Shown in pieces: positions 35,369 through 44,925 of a stretch of DNA of 64,000 bases. The notes beneath the pieces are model-generated. The model was not told where the DNA came from, searched no databases, and was given only the letters and a program-made list of their open reading frames with translations. Both the position numbers and the translations under genes were made by a program. Each line of letters opens with the position of its first letter. Position 1 is the first letter of the stretch. Source of the stretch: Clostridiales bacterium (GTDB lineage Bacteria > Bacillota > Clostridia > Peptostreptococcales > Acidaminobacteraceae); the NCBI GenBank assembly GCA_016342415.1, contig JAEIOD010000018.1, forward strand, positions 32,987 through 96,986, in the 5' to 3' direction.

Positions 35369-36493
35369 ATGAAAATTAAGAAGAAAGATGCATTGAGATG
35401 GTTTGAATTTTTCTCGATATTACCAGAGGACGAAGAGATTTCTTCAAAACATGAGGAAATCGTATATTCTACTTTTGCACAGATTGAAGCTGTGATAGAT
35501 GATAGAAATGAAAAGTTAATGTCTGAGATAAAAAAATTGAAAACTTTGGAGAATAGAACTTTCTATGTAGGGAATGATGAAAAATTTCCTAAGGGATGTC
35601 GTTCGTGTCTGATTGGTACTGGTTTGAGTGCAGTGAGAAAAACGAATAAATGTAATCTAGAGTGCAAATTTTGTTACAATTATGGACAACTAGATGATAG
35701 CTCTCCGATTGGAGAAGGCATTTGGGAGATTGGTGATACAAAATTCTATGAAAAGGATATTGATTTACTTCTTTCAATTCACGAAAAACCAACTGGTATA
35801 GCTTATGTCTATTTAGAGCCGTTTATAGAGATTGAAAAATACTATTCAGTGATTAAGAGGTTTAGTGATGAACAGATATATCAGCATATGTATACAAATG
35901 GTACTTTGGCGACCGAAGATAATTTAAAAGCATTGGGTGAAGCTGGACTTAACGAGATTCGTTTTAACTTAGGTGCTTCTGATTGTTCTGATGATGTTAT
36001 TGAAAATATTAGATTAGCAAAGAAATATATTAAAAACGTAGGTATTGAAACGCCAATGACACCAGAGTTTTTCGATGCTTTCTTTGAGAAAAAACAGGCT
36101 ATTCTAGATACAAAATTAGATTTTATTAATTGTGCAGAATTACATTTAAATGAGAATAACATTTATAATTATTTTGGGGATAACATGTATATTTCAAGAC
36201 TGGGTTATATATCGCCAACTTGGAGTAGAGAGTTAACACTGAAATTTATGAAAATTGCAGATGATGAGAACTGGGATTTAGTCGTTCATGATTGTTCTAA
36301 TTATACCAAGTTTGCTAGAGGTTTAAATCTTAACAGTAAATCGGGTATGTGGTTTGGAGCAAGTAATTATTCTTGTGAGTTTTCTAGGATTCCATACGAT
36401 GTATTTTTAGCTATTTTACGTGATGAAAATTTTTGTTTTTTAACTGAAGAGGAATTACCTGAAGACTATCAAATAGAAGAGTTAGATTACTAG
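35369..36493 (+). CDS. Uncharacterised radical SAM protein
   Basis: 374 residues. The radical SAM cluster motif is clear: C95, C99, C102 in NKCNLECKFCYNYG. An extra CxxC (C77, C80, in GCRSC) precedes it, and further cysteines occur later (NCAELH, HDCSNY, YSCEF), which might bind a second cluster. TNGTLAT and EIRFNLGAS fit the later strands of the barrel. A helical region of about 60 residues leads the protein. I do not recognise a pathway. The neighbour RlmCD also carries an iron-sulfur cluster but that does not fix a function. A terminator follows. Confidence 0.8.
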   Translation: MKIKKKDALRWFEFFSILPEDEEISSKHEEIVYSTFAQIEAVIDDRNEKLMSEIKKLKTLENRTFYVGNDEKFPKGCRSCLIGTGLSAVRKTNKCNLECKFCYNYGQLDDSSPIGEGIWEIGDTKFYEKDIDLLLSIHEKPTGIAYVYLEPFIEIEKYYSVIKRFSDEQIYQHMYTNGTLATEDNLKALGEAGLNEIRFNLGASDCSDDVIENIRLAKKYIKNVGIETPMTPEFFDAFFEKKQAILDTKLDFINCAELHLNENNIYNYFGDNMYISRLGYISPTWSRELTLKFMKIADDENWDLVVHDCSNYTKFARGLNLNSKSGMWFGASNYSCEFSRIPYDVFLAILRDENFCFLTEEELPEDYQIEELDY

Positions 36494-36785
36494 AGTTTCT
36501 TTTTTATCCGTATAAAGATTTGTGTTATCTAAACAAAACATTCGAAAAAGATATAAAAAAACAATATGATTAGCTTTAGAAGAACTTCATCTCGATTATG
36601 AGATGAAGTTCTTTTGTAATCATTACATGGTTAAAGATAATTATGATCCATGATTTATCTATATTGTATGGAAACTAAAAATAAGACATCTGAAATCCAT
36701 GGATTTATATTTAATATATAGGGTAACTATTATATTGGGAGATGAAATTCCCGAATCCCTTGTGGCTAAAAGTGAGGCGTGATAG
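36494..36785 (+). other. Intergenic region with a terminator and an unassigned leader
   Basis: After the terminator at 36580-36616, the stretch to 36785 is a candidate leader for the binding-protein gene. GGGA / TCCC can form a small hairpin at 36738-36753. I could not match it to a known riboswitch. Confidence 0.4.
36580..36616 (+). terminator. Intrinsic terminator after the radical SAM gene
   Basis: Perfect 14-bp stem AAGAACTTCATCTC / GAGATGAAGTTCTT with loop GATTAT, then TTG. Confidence 0.85.
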
Positions 36786-37607
36786 ATGAGTTTAAAAATG
36801 ACTGGAATAGTGATATTGGCAATTGGGATTGTTCTATTGAGTTTTACAGGATGTACCAATCAAATATCCGAAAATGAATTGATTAATGCTGATGGTACAG
36901 AGATGGGAGAAATCAAAAGCAATGTGAAGACCGTTCGCATCGTATCAAGCACTTGGGCTCCATATGAATATGAAGAAAATGGTGTGGCAAAGGGGATTGG
37001 AGTGGATGTGACGGTTGAAGCACTCAACCGGATGGGTTATGAAGCTACTGTAACGTTTGTGCCATTCAAAAGAGCTATTGAAATGATACAGAGTGGCGAA
37101 GCAGATATATTGACAGATGTAAATAAAACAAAAGAGAGAGAAGAATACGGCATTTTTCATGAGGATCCCATTTTGATGAGTCGTACCTGTCTGTTTGTTA
37201 AAGCGGACTCAGCAATCGATTTTGATGGGGATCTATTTAAACTCAGTGAATATACCTTTGGCATAAACAGAGGATATAGTCATGGAGAAGAATTTAATGA
37301 TGCCTTTGCAAATAATTTGCTTATCGTCGAAGAGGCTGAGGATATTCCTCAAAACCTAAAAAAACTATTAAACGACAGGATTGATATTTTATTGGATAAT
37401 GAATTAGTTGTGTTGATGAATATGAAGAATTTGGGATATCAAGATCAAATAAAAGTATTAAAACCAGAATATCGAAATGCGCCTTTGTACAATATGTTCA
37501 GCAAAAAAAACGACTTATATGAAATGGCGGAAATGTTCAATGAAAAAGTACTTGAAATAAAAGAGGATGGTACGTTTCAAAAAATCTACAATAGCTACAT
37601 TAAGTAA
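36786..37607 (+). CDS. Amino-acid-type solute-binding lipoprotein, family 3 (orphan)
   Basis: 273 residues. The signal peptide ends in SFTGC with Cys23 as lipidation site. The mature part is a family 3 binding fold: WAPYEYEENGVAKGIGVDV at the ligand pocket, then FKRAIEMIQSGEADILTDVNKTKEREEY, and FGINRGYSHGEEF in the second lobe. Ligands are usually polar amino acids or related signals. No permease or ATPase gene is adjacent. Such orphans may serve a transporter encoded elsewhere or act as sensors. The ribosome site GTGAGG lies nine bases before ATG 36786. Confidence 0.82.
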   Translation: MSLKMTGIVILAIGIVLLSFTGCTNQISENELINADGTEMGEIKSNVKTVRIVSSTWAPYEYEENGVAKGIGVDVTVEALNRMGYEATVTFVPFKRAIEMIQSGEADILTDVNKTKEREEYGIFHEDPILMSRTCLFVKADSAIDFDGDLFKLSEYTFGINRGYSHGEEFNDAFANNLLIVEEAEDIPQNLKKLLNDRIDILLDNELVVLMNMKNLGYQDQIKVLKPEYRNAPLYNMFSKKNDLYEMAEMFNEKVLEIKEDGTFQKIYNSYIK

Positions 37608-38057
37608 ACCAATAAAGTAATAATGAGGTGCTACCATAGAGAGTGTGTTCAAAAATAGATTTTGAGAAATAAGAATTTATAGTTCTCTTATAAGGTTGTT
37701 TCGCACTGAATCAAGTGAAGCGCCTTTCAATTTATCATTGTATAAGCGTATTAAAGCAGAAATTGAGTGATGAATTTCTGTTTTTTATTATAAATATTCC
37801 ATTTGTACGAATTAATGATAGAAAAAGATACAAACCATAACTGAGTGTAATATTTTTTATTAAGAAGATGATATTTTGCTGGATTTAAGTGCAATAAGCA
37901 GCCTGAGAGCAATTGAGAGTGTACTCTAAGTGTTTGAATTTCTAGTACTTGCATGATATACTTCGATTACAGAAATAAATATGAAATTAGAAATAACTAT
38001 AAATATTTTTACAGTATAAGCTACAAATCAGAGTTATAAAACTACGAAAGGATGACT
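37608..38057 (+). promoter_or_regulatory. Intergenic region with terminator and promoter of the Gfo/Idh gene
   Basis: Holds a terminator (37757-37786) and a good promoter: TTGAAT (37933-37938), 18 bases, extended -10 TGATATACT (TATACT 37957-37962). No gene was found in the rest. Confidence 0.6.
37757..37786 (+). terminator. Intrinsic terminator
   Basis: CAGAAATT, loop GAGTGATG, AATTTCTG, then six T. It lies 150 bases after the binding-protein gene. Confidence 0.85.
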
Positions 38058-39008
38058 ATGAATAAAATAGGTACAGGAATTATAGGGCTTGGAGCTATCG
38101 GAGAACGATTGATTAATACATTCATTAAAAATCCTAGAACCAATATTGTGGGTGTTTATGATGTGGATACAAATCGTATGAAAGAAATATCTGAGAAATT
38201 TGATTTACCTTCAGTTGGATCGTATGAGGAGCTAATTAATAATGATTCAATAGATATGATTTATATCGCAGTACCACCAAAGTATCATTGTGAAATAGCG
38301 CTAAAAGTGATGAAAGCAGGCAAACATGTACTTTGTGAAAAACCACTTGCAAGTAGCATAGATGAAGCCAAAAAGATGTTAAGCGTAGCAAATGAAAGTC
38401 GAGTTGTTCATGGTATGAATTTCCCGTTATACTACGGTTATGCTTATAATCAGATAAAGAAAATACTAACTGAGAACACTCTAGGGAACTTAAAAAGAAT
38501 TGAATTAACGGCAGTATTTCCAGTATGGCCAAGAACATGGCAACAAAACAACTGGATCAATACCAAAGAAGAAGGTGGCTTTGTAAGAGAAGTCTTCACA
38601 CACTTTGTACAGTTGATTCAGTCATCATTTGGAGAGATTAATAATCTCCAGTCCTTTGTTGAGTATTCAGATAATCCTTTAGAGTCCGAAACTGGGATTG
38701 TTGCAATCGGTGAATTAGAAAACAATTTAAAACTTGTATTTAATGGTTTAACAGGTGTTAATCAAAAAGAAGAGTTGAAGTTGACTATTTACGGTGAAAA
38801 TGGTTCCGTTGAAATGTTAAATTGGCGAGATCTGTTCATGACTTTAAATGGTGGTGAAAAAACTTTGGTAACTCCAGAAGCCGTTGATGCGACATATGAA
38901 TTGATAGATGCATTTTATAATGCAATCGATGGTAAATCAAATAACTTAGTTACCTTTGAAGATGGGTATCATACAACAAAAATTGTTGAGATGCTTTTAA
39001 AAGATTAA
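38058..39008 (+). CDS. Gfo/Idh/MocA family NAD(P)-dependent oxidoreductase
   Basis: 316 residues. The N-terminal Rossmann fold has GIIGLGAIGERLI, and DMIYIAVPP and HVLCEKPLA (the conserved Glu-Lys-Pro) follow. The C-terminal domain contains GGFVREVFTHFVQL, where the family usually has its catalytic His. Members oxidise or reduce sugars, inositols or related polyols. Nothing nearby reveals the substrate. ATG 38058 has AAAGGA at proper spacing; ATG 38052 overlaps that site. The gene has its own promoter and terminator. A second Gfo/Idh enzyme occurs at 47817 but is only distantly alike. Confidence 0.9.
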   Translation: MNKIGTGIIGLGAIGERLINTFIKNPRTNIVGVYDVDTNRMKEISEKFDLPSVGSYEELINNDSIDMIYIAVPPKYHCEIALKVMKAGKHVLCEKPLASSIDEAKKMLSVANESRVVHGMNFPLYYGYAYNQIKKILTENTLGNLKRIELTAVFPVWPRTWQQNNWINTKEEGGFVREVFTHFVQLIQSSFGEINNLQSFVEYSDNPLESETGIVAIGELENNLKLVFNGLTGVNQKEELKLTIYGENGSVEMLNWRDLFMTLNGGEKTLVTPEAVDATYELIDAFYNAIDGKSNNLVTFEDGYHTTKIVEMLLKD

Positions 39009-39020
39009 TATTGAATTGAT

Positions 39021-39052
39021 AAAGAGCGTCTAAGCAAAAGACGCTCTTTTTA
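39021..39052 (+). terminator. Intrinsic terminator after the Gfo/Idh gene
   Basis: AAAGAGCGTCT pairs with AGACGCTCTTT, loop of seven bases, then T run. Confidence 0.92.
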
Positions 39053-39084
39053 GAATCTATGAAAAATTTTATTATCAAATCATC

Positions 39085-39735
39085 TTATTCTATGATGATT
39101 TCTAATCTACCATCATCTTTTGCTAGAATTTCCTTTGCAACATCAGATGGATCTTTTAATCGACTTTTATCTTTGATATGAGTTGAATGATCCCAAAATG
39201 GAGTTGCCATACCGCCCATATAAACAGCCGTTACTTTAATAGACAGCTCCTTTTGGAGACTTTCAGTAAATCCTCTTACAGCAAATTTACTGGCTACATA
39301 AGCGGCTTCATTAATTTTTCCTTTTAACCCTGCAGTTGAAATGATATTGATGATTTTCTCGTTTATGAGAGGTAAAAGTGTTTGAGTCATAAGAATGGTA
39401 CCTTTGACATTAAGAGATAACATCTGATCGAGTTCATCAAGAGAGAGTTCTTCTATAGGACCAAAATACCCTATGCCTGCATTATTTATCAAACAATCAA
39501 TAGCATGATACTTCATTTGTAACGTACTTTTTAATAGGTCGATTGATTTAATATCTGTGATATCACATACGATATAATCAGCAACACCACCCTTATCAGT
39601 TATTGTTGAAACAGCTACTTCAAGCTTTTCTTTACTTCTACCAACTAAAATAAGGTGGTTATTTTCTTTTGCATATGCTTTTGAAAGTTCAAATCCTAAA
39701 CCGCTACCACCGCCGGTGATGAGTATTTTTTTCAT
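39085..39735 (-). CDS. Short-chain dehydrogenase/reductase
   Basis: 216 residues, a classical SDR by motifs: ITGGGSGLGFELS for the cofactor, LVGRSKEKL, CLINNAGIGYFG, then the active-site Ser in IISTAGLKG and the YVASK Tyr-x3-Lys. It is slightly short at the C-terminus compared with the common 250 residues, so the substrate-binding end is reduced. The Arg in GRS after strand two favours NADP. The substrate is unknown. ATG 39735 is chosen with AAAGGA at the right spacing. Convergent with the preceding oxidoreductase. Confidence 0.9.
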   Translation of the reverse strand: MKKILITGGGSGLGFELSKAYAKENNHLILVGRSKEKLEVAVSTITDKGGVADYIVCDITDIKSIDLLKSTLQMKYHAIDCLINNAGIGYFGPIEELSLDELDQMLSLNVKGTILMTQTLLPLINEKIINIISTAGLKGKINEAAYVASKFAVRGFTESLQKELSIKVTAVYMGGMATPFWDHSTHIKDKSRLKDPSDVAKEILAKDDGRLEIIIE

Positions 39736-40137
39736 AGTCAATCCTTTCATGTTCAATCATATGATCATTATTATCGTATTGTAATTATATATCCTTAGTA
39801 TAGTCATTTCAAATAATTATTTAAGTATCAAGGTATAATAGGATTTAGTAAGTAACTTAATATTTTTATGGACAAAGCAAAATCTAAACAACAAAATTGT
39901 ATCTGACTTTAGTATAATTATTTTTGATGATATAAATCAGCTATTTTTGATTTCGTTAATAATGTTTGTTATTGCCTGAGTAATATGTTATGTTACCATA
40001 AGCAGACAAGAAAATATTATGGAGTAAACGAAAGTTGTTTTGTGATAGATTTTAAATTAGAATGACAGTACGAGACAATTTACTTCTTGAATAAAACAAT
40101 ATCTAAAAAACAATTAGCCGTCAATATTAGGAGGCAT
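39736..40137. other. AT-rich intergenic region, nothing identified
   Basis: About 400 bases between the divergent SDR and RNA methylase genes. Several TATA-like -10 elements exist, but no pair with a convincing -35 box, no RNA structure and no coding frame were seen. Confidence 0.5.
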
Positions 40138-41076
40138 ATGAATTCAGTTCAATATATTTATAATGTAAATTATCAGAATCATGAAAAAGAACTGTGTAGT
40201 TTCGAAATGAGGTCTCTCTTCGGATCTTTTGAGGAAGAAAAAAACTTTTTTTCTAAACATTCAGTTGAACCATCTATTAGCCCTTATATAAGAAATAGAC
40301 TTGAAATTATATACACAGCTTCTTCACTAAAAGGTATTGTTGAATTGATAGAAACCAATCAGTATAATATTGATGATTTTCTGGTGAAGTTTTATGATCC
40401 TTCAAATATCATACCATCAAGAACTGAACAGAAGACTTATTGTAAAGAGGTTGGTCAAGTTATGCATGGTTATCCAACTTTTAAGAATCCAAAAAATACT
40501 TTAGGTCTTACTTTATATCAAGACATGTGGTATTTTGGTTTGTTAACGACCAATAATATGAAATGGAAATCACATAACGATAAACCTCACTCATTTTCAA
40601 GTTCTTTGGGGATCTATTTGGCAAAAGTGTTAGCAAACGCAGCCGGTAATGGCGACTTTAAGAAGACGTTGATTGATCCGTGTTGCGGTGTTGGTACTGT
40701 TTTATTAGAAGCCAAATTTGCAGGTTATGACATCGATGGATGTGACATCAATGATAAGGTAGCTGAGATGGCTCGATTAAATCTTGAACATTTTGGTTAT
40801 AAATCGCGTGTTAAAACAGGGAATATCAAAGACCTTGAGAAACATTATGATGCTGCCATTATCGATATTCCTTATGGTATTTTAACGAGTACCGATAAAG
40901 CCAATCAAATGATGATCATAAAAAACGCTAAGAGAATTTCTGATAAGTTTGTTTTAGTGGCTTGCGAAGACATGACAGAAGAATTAATTGATGAAAGCTT
41001 CGAGATTATTGATTGTTGTAGTGTTAGAAAATCTAGAAACAATGATTTTATAAGGTATATTTGGATCTGTAGATAA
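40138..41076 (+). CDS. Trm11/UPF0020-type RNA methyltransferase family protein
   Basis: 312 residues. The C-terminal half is an S-adenosylmethionine Rossmann domain with IDPCCGVGTVLLEA near residue 196 and the catalytic-type loop IDIPYG (the N-methylase Asp-Pro-Pro-Tyr analogue) near 257. This is the arrangement of the UPF0020/Trm-G10 family that makes N2-methylguanosine in tRNA. The N-terminal half (1-180) is less conserved and may bind RNA. ATG 40138 has AGGAGG directly upstream; the longer frame from 40087 has no ribosome site. Target RNA unknown. The downstream hydrolase gene follows after 35 bases. Confidence 0.78.
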   Translation: MNSVQYIYNVNYQNHEKELCSFEMRSLFGSFEEEKNFFSKHSVEPSISPYIRNRLEIIYTASSLKGIVELIETNQYNIDDFLVKFYDPSNIIPSRTEQKTYCKEVGQVMHGYPTFKNPKNTLGLTLYQDMWYFGLLTTNNMKWKSHNDKPHSFSSSLGIYLAKVLANAAGNGDFKKTLIDPCCGVGTVLLEAKFAGYDIDGCDINDKVAEMARLNLEHFGYKSRVKTGNIKDLEKHYDAAIIDIPYGILTSTDKANQMMIIKNAKRISDKFVLVACEDMTEELIDESFEIIDCCSVRKSRNNDFIRYIWICR

Positions 41077-41111
41077 TGTGATATGATAAGAAAAATTACT
41101 AAGGATAAGAT

Positions 41112-41735
41112 ATGTGGCAAACAAAAGACAGTGCTTTAATACAAAGAGTTTTATCAACCAATCTTCCGTTGAAAATAAAAAAACATAACACTATGGTTTT
41201 AGTGGATACAGGACGTAAAAAAACGTGTTTGTCAGTACTAGAGCATTTGTCTGCATTTGAAGCTGAAACTTTTAAATTGATTATATTAACGCACACACAT
41301 CATGATCATATAGAAAATTTAAGTGAAATACTCGCTTGTTTTGATGTAGATGTATTAGTGCATATAAGTGAAGCCGATAACGTAAGAGAGTTCGTAAACC
41401 CGGAAAAATTGATTGTTTTTACTGAAAGATTTGATCTGACATCATATGGTTTAAATGGTTATGTTGTTCATACACCTGGACATTCAGAAGGTTCATCTAC
41501 AATAGTTCTAAATAATGAATATGCTTTAATTGGTGATATTGTTGGTGATATCTATACAAAGAAATGGGCAAAAAATAATAAAGTGTTATCTTTAGAGAGT
41601 TTAGATAGTTTTCATAAGATATTAGGTCTAAAATGCAGATTATACTTTCCAGCTCATAAAAAATATATCTACAGTTTTGAAGAATTGAATAACTTAGTCA
41701 ATCGCTATATGACTGGCGATAGAATTATTGAATAA
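41112..41735 (+). CDS. Metallo-beta-lactamase fold hydrolase
   Basis: 207 residues. The metal-binding signature is LTHTHHDH near residue 60, later ligands are in TPGHSEG and the Asp of IGDIVG, and the last His in FPAHKK. LVDTG comes before the signature as usual. Members hydrolyse thioesters, lactones, phosphodiesters or other bonds; the substrate here is not predictable. It resembles the other MBL protein at 58395 in layout. The gene follows the RNA methylase at 35 bases and ends at a perfect terminator, so the two may form a small operon. Confidence 0.87.
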   Translation: MWQTKDSALIQRVLSTNLPLKIKKHNTMVLVDTGRKKTCLSVLEHLSAFEAETFKLIILTHTHHDHIENLSEILACFDVDVLVHISEADNVREFVNPEKLIVFTERFDLTSYGLNGYVVHTPGHSEGSSTIVLNNEYALIGDIVGDIYTKKWAKNNKVLSLESLDSFHKILGLKCRLYFPAHKKYIYSFEELNNLVNRYMTGDRIIE

Positions 41736-41736
41736 C

Positions 41737-41765
41737 ATTCCAATCACATTGATTGGAATTTTTTT
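41737..41765 (+). terminator. Intrinsic terminator
   Basis: ATTCCAATCA, loop CAT, TGATTGGAAT, then six T. It begins just after the hydrolase stop codon. Confidence 0.93.
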
Positions 41766-41885
41766 GAATCCAGTAAATATTGATGAGTTCTCTAACTTAT
41801 GGAAAAATGGCGTTTGACACAATCTTGTCACAAAACTTTGATACTCTAGACAGGTCGCGAAAAGACTGTATTTTGGGGGTTAATC

Positions 41886-43379
41886 ATGAAACACAAAAAG
41901 AGACATTTTGATCTAACATATAAATTACTAATTCTAATAGGAGGCTTATTCTTGGTCGTAACACTCTTTAACGTAGCGTTTAAAGACAATGATAAAACGG
42001 CCATAACTCCAGTTGTTATGACGGATATTATGATTGGTGTTGAAGTTTCATATAATGATACTGTACTTGGAGTCATCAATACAAAAACGGATCAAACCTA
42101 TGTACTCGAAGAAGCATTTAGCAGTTTATCATTACAGTTAGGATATAGTGCAGATATAAATGTTACCTTCAAGGAGGTTACTTCTGAAAATCTTACTTAT
42201 ACAGACAATGAGGAGATTATTTCAAAAATAACCGATTCGTATATGGATTATCAATCATCTTTAAAACAAGAAGCGGTCAAATTATCAATTGATGATATGG
42301 AACTCATTCTATCGAGTCGCGATGATGTAAAAGTTGTTTTGGAAAAAGCGTTGGAGCAAATGATTAACTCAACACACCCTGTAGATGTAGAAGTTAAACT
42401 GGCTAATAATGAAATTGAAGAGATACAGTTTACCGAAGACGAATTGGGAGTGAAAAATTGTGAAACCGAACTTTGTTCCATCAATATGATTGAAGAGATC
42501 AACTTTGAAAACATGCTTGTGTTTGAAAGTGAGATTCAAGAAGTTGATGATGCGGTAGATTTTATTACAAAATTAAAAGATAAACCTGTTTCTTATGAAG
42601 TGGTATCAGGAGACGTTCCTTCTACTATTGCAGAAAAAAATAATATGAGACTGTCTTCTTTATATGATTTAAATCCTGGTTTGGAAGATAATGAAACCAG
42701 CTTGCAAATAGGTGAAGACCTAATTATTACAGTAGCAGAACCTGAGATGTCAATTGAAGTTGTAGAACGTATTGTATATGATGTGGCAATTCCAAAATCA
42801 TATACTTATACAAGTGATCCTAATGAGTATATGGGTACAAATGAAACTATAAATTATGGTGCAGATGGTGTTAAAGAGATTACTGCAACGATTACAAAAA
42901 TAAATGGGATAGAAATCGATAGAGTTGTTGAAAGTGAAGTCGTTGTCAAAGAACCGATCTCAGCAGTCATCTCTAAAGGCCTAAAAGCACTACCGAGTAA
43001 AGGTGCTACAGGTACTTTTATCAGTCCGTTGACAGAGTATAATATTACGTCGTATTTTGGTCCTAGATGGAATGCTTCTCATAGAGGGATTGATATGGCA
43101 GCCAACTACGGATCAAGTGTAAGAGCTTCTGATGGTGGTGTGGTTACCATTTCGGGATGGCATAGTAGTTATGGCTATTTAGTTGAAATAGATCATGGCA
43201 ACGGTATAAGAACTAGATATGCTCATAACAGCAAACTACTCGTTTCAGTTGGTGATTATGTATCACAGTATCAAGAAATTGCGAAAGTGGGTAGTACCGG
43301 TAATAGTACAGGTCCACATGTTCATTTTGAAATCATTATAAACGGGAGTGTCGTTAATCCTTTGGACTACATTCAATAG
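41886..43379 (+). CDS. Membrane-anchored M23 peptidase with LysM and G5 domains
   Basis: 497 residues. One membrane helix (about 13-31) anchors the protein, with the rest outside. A long linker leads to a LysM domain (about 235-285, YEVVSGDVPSTIAEKNNM to LQIGEDLIIT), which binds peptidoglycan, then a G5 domain (about 288-365). The M23 peptidase ends the chain: HRGIDMA supplies the first zinc His and Asp, and GPHVHFEI the last His. It is an endopeptidase of the cell wall, active or regulatory in growth or division. TTGACA at 41814-41819 with TACTCT-like sequence downstream may be its promoter. Start set by GGGGGTTAATC before ATG. Confidence 0.92.
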   Translation: MKHKKRHFDLTYKLLILIGGLFLVVTLFNVAFKDNDKTAITPVVMTDIMIGVEVSYNDTVLGVINTKTDQTYVLEEAFSSLSLQLGYSADINVTFKEVTSENLTYTDNEEIISKITDSYMDYQSSLKQEAVKLSIDDMELILSSRDDVKVVLEKALEQMINSTHPVDVEVKLANNEIEEIQFTEDELGVKNCETELCSINMIEEINFENMLVFESEIQEVDDAVDFITKLKDKPVSYEVVSGDVPSTIAEKNNMRLSSLYDLNPGLEDNETSLQIGEDLIITVAEPEMSIEVVERIVYDVAIPKSYTYTSDPNEYMGTNETINYGADGVKEITATITKINGIEIDRVVESEVVVKEPISAVISKGLKALPSKGATGTFISPLTEYNITSYFGPRWNASHRGIDMAANYGSSVRASDGGVVTISGWHSSYGYLVEIDHGNGIRTRYAHNSKLLVSVGDYVSQYQEIAKVGSTGNSTGPHVHFEIIINGSVVNPLDYIQ

Positions 43380-43412
43380 AAAAACCTATGAGAGTTTATC
43401 TCATAGGTTTTT
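43380..43412. terminator. Bidirectional terminator overlapping a convergent gene end
   Basis: AAAAACCTATGAGA, loop GTTTA, TCTCATAGGTTTTT. Its right arm contains the stop codon of the minus-strand flavoprotein gene. Confidence 0.93.
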
Positions 43413-43943
43413 GCCTTCTTTATAACCTGTTCCGATAACTTTTCCAGTATCATAATAGCTATTATTTAATCCATACAAGATGGTGGAGATGTTGTTGTAT
43501 AAAATGGTGTCATTTGTATACAAATCATCTCTTACAATGGTCTTGAGCACTTTGGCGACAAATATGATGCGGTGTTCTACTTGCATGGAGTTTTCCACTT
43601 TGCAGATCAGTGAAAAAACTGCATTGTTGATATAAGGTGTTTTTTCTAAGTCGTAAATCGTTTCGAATAAAGAAGATTTATCAACATCCCTACCAGAGAC
43701 CATACCACAATAATCTACTTTACTTAACATTGATGTATCCGGCGTGTTAACACTAAATAGACCATGTTCTAAAAGTCCCTCTGTTGTAAGATGATCGGCA
43801 TGTAGACTGATCATTATCAGAGCTGGATTCATACCAGCGATTGCCACATCTCCAATAGTTGTATAATTTACTTGATCTTTAATGGTGGTGCCGATGAGTA
43901 CGATTGGTACTGGATGTAATAATGGTTTTAAATCAGTTTTCAT
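43401..43943 (-). CDS. Flavin reductase-like FMN-binding protein
   Basis: 180 residues of the flavin reductase-like split-barrel family. The N-terminal PVPIVLIGTTIKDQVNYTTIGDVAIAGMNPALIMISLHADHLT segment (positions 12-54) follows the family pattern of FMN-binding strands, and the later GLFSVNTPD is also typical. Members bind FMN and reduce flavins or other acceptors; many clostridial ones are of unknown use. A strong AGGAGG stands before ATG 43943. The gene lies alone between the M23 peptidase (convergent) and the EamA gene (same strand, 63 bases upstream). Confidence 0.85.
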   Translation of the reverse strand: MKTDLKPLLHPVPIVLIGTTIKDQVNYTTIGDVAIAGMNPALIMISLHADHLTTEGLLEHGLFSVNTPDTSMLSKVDYCGMVSGRDVDKSSLFETIYDLEKTPYINNAVFSLICKVENSMQVEHRIIFVAKVLKTIVRDDLYTNDTILYNNISTILYGLNNSYYDTGKVIGTGYKEGKNL

Positions 43944-44006
43944 TTTGAATCCTCCTATTTTATCTTATCATAAGGAGAATCTAAAATACTGATAAACAAT
44001 GCTGTG

Positions 44007-44870
44007 TTAAATTTTGTTTGGTTTTATGATAAGTTTATTTATTGGTATTTCTACAGAAACTGACATGACGAGTAATCCTCCAATAAGTGCAGCAGATGTA
44101 AGTAAAGTGCCCATAATGATCATATCAAATAATACAGTGAAAATTGGGATCAACGATAAAAGCTGACTGGCTTTTTCTGCACTTATATATTGTTGAGACT
44201 TAAGTTGCATATAAAAAGCTAAGAAAGTACAAAGAACACCTAATATCGAAATGGCTAGTGCGCCTTTAATGCTCATCTGTAAAGGTAAACCTTCAAAGCT
44301 TACAATATAGAATAATGAGAAGAAAGCGACAAATCCATATTGGATGGAAATCAATTTCTGGGTTTCTAGATTTTTATCGATGCGACTGTTATAAATTATA
44401 TAAAGAGAATAAGCTATTGCATCGATAAAACAGTAGAAATCACCTATGTTTAGAGGTTTTGCACCTTTCAATGTAATCAAGGCCAAACCGATAAAACAAA
44501 CAAAGGATTTCATATAAACACTTTTTTGAATTGGGCTTTTGTAAAACAGTCGATTGATGAAAGGCACTAGAATAACATTTGATCCTATTATAAAACCAGC
44601 ATTAGAAGCGCTGGTATATTTTAGCCCAGCTGTACTAGAAACATATATAACCATTAAGAGAGAGGCGAGTATAAAGCCGTGTTTCAGATATGATTTCTCA
44701 AATTTGCATGTTTTAAATAATAGTAATGCCAAAACTGTTGAAATAAAAAAGCGAAAGAAAATGAGTACCATTGTTGATACATCTTCTAAAGCGATTTGTG
44801 TGAGTATACCTGAGATACCCCAAAATAATGCTGAGAGTATTAATCCGAATTGAGCACGTGTTTGATTCAT
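44007..44870 (-). CDS. EamA/DMT family transporter
   Basis: 287 residues with about ten hydrophobic helices in two EamA repeats (about 7-135 and 145-280). LSALFWGISGILTQIAL at the start and SNAGFIIGSNVILVPF before the middle are typical of the drug/metabolite transporter superfamily, which moves amino acids and other small metabolites, usually outward. The substrate is not predictable. The gene is divergent from a LysR regulator with paired operators between them, so expression is probably controlled by that regulator. ATG 44870 has AAAGGATG upstream. Confidence 0.9.
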   Translation of the reverse strand: MNQTRAQFGLILSALFWGISGILTQIALEDVSTMVLIFFRFFISTVLALLLFKTCKFEKSYLKHGFILASLLMVIYVSSTAGLKYTSASNAGFIIGSNVILVPFINRLFYKSPIQKSVYMKSFVCFIGLALITLKGAKPLNIGDFYCFIDAIAYSLYIIYNSRIDKNLETQKLISIQYGFVAFFSLFYIVSFEGLPLQMSIKGALAISILGVLCTFLAFYMQLKSQQYISAEKASQLLSLIPIFTVLFDMIIMGTLLTSAALIGGLLVMSVSVEIPINKLIIKPNKI

Positions 44871-44925
44871 AAGACATCCTTTCTATTTACAAATTTTATA
44901 AATTGATGATATCATAAGATGAAGC

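Noticed and set aside
36720..36785. Fluoride or other riboswitch upstream of the binding lipoprotein
   Set aside because: Only a small GGGA/TCCC hairpin fits; the conserved cores of known riboswitches are missing.
37640..37740. Possible insertion-sequence end (GAGAGTGTGTTCAAAAAT)
   Set aside because: No matching inverted end, no target duplication and no transposase sequence found nearby.
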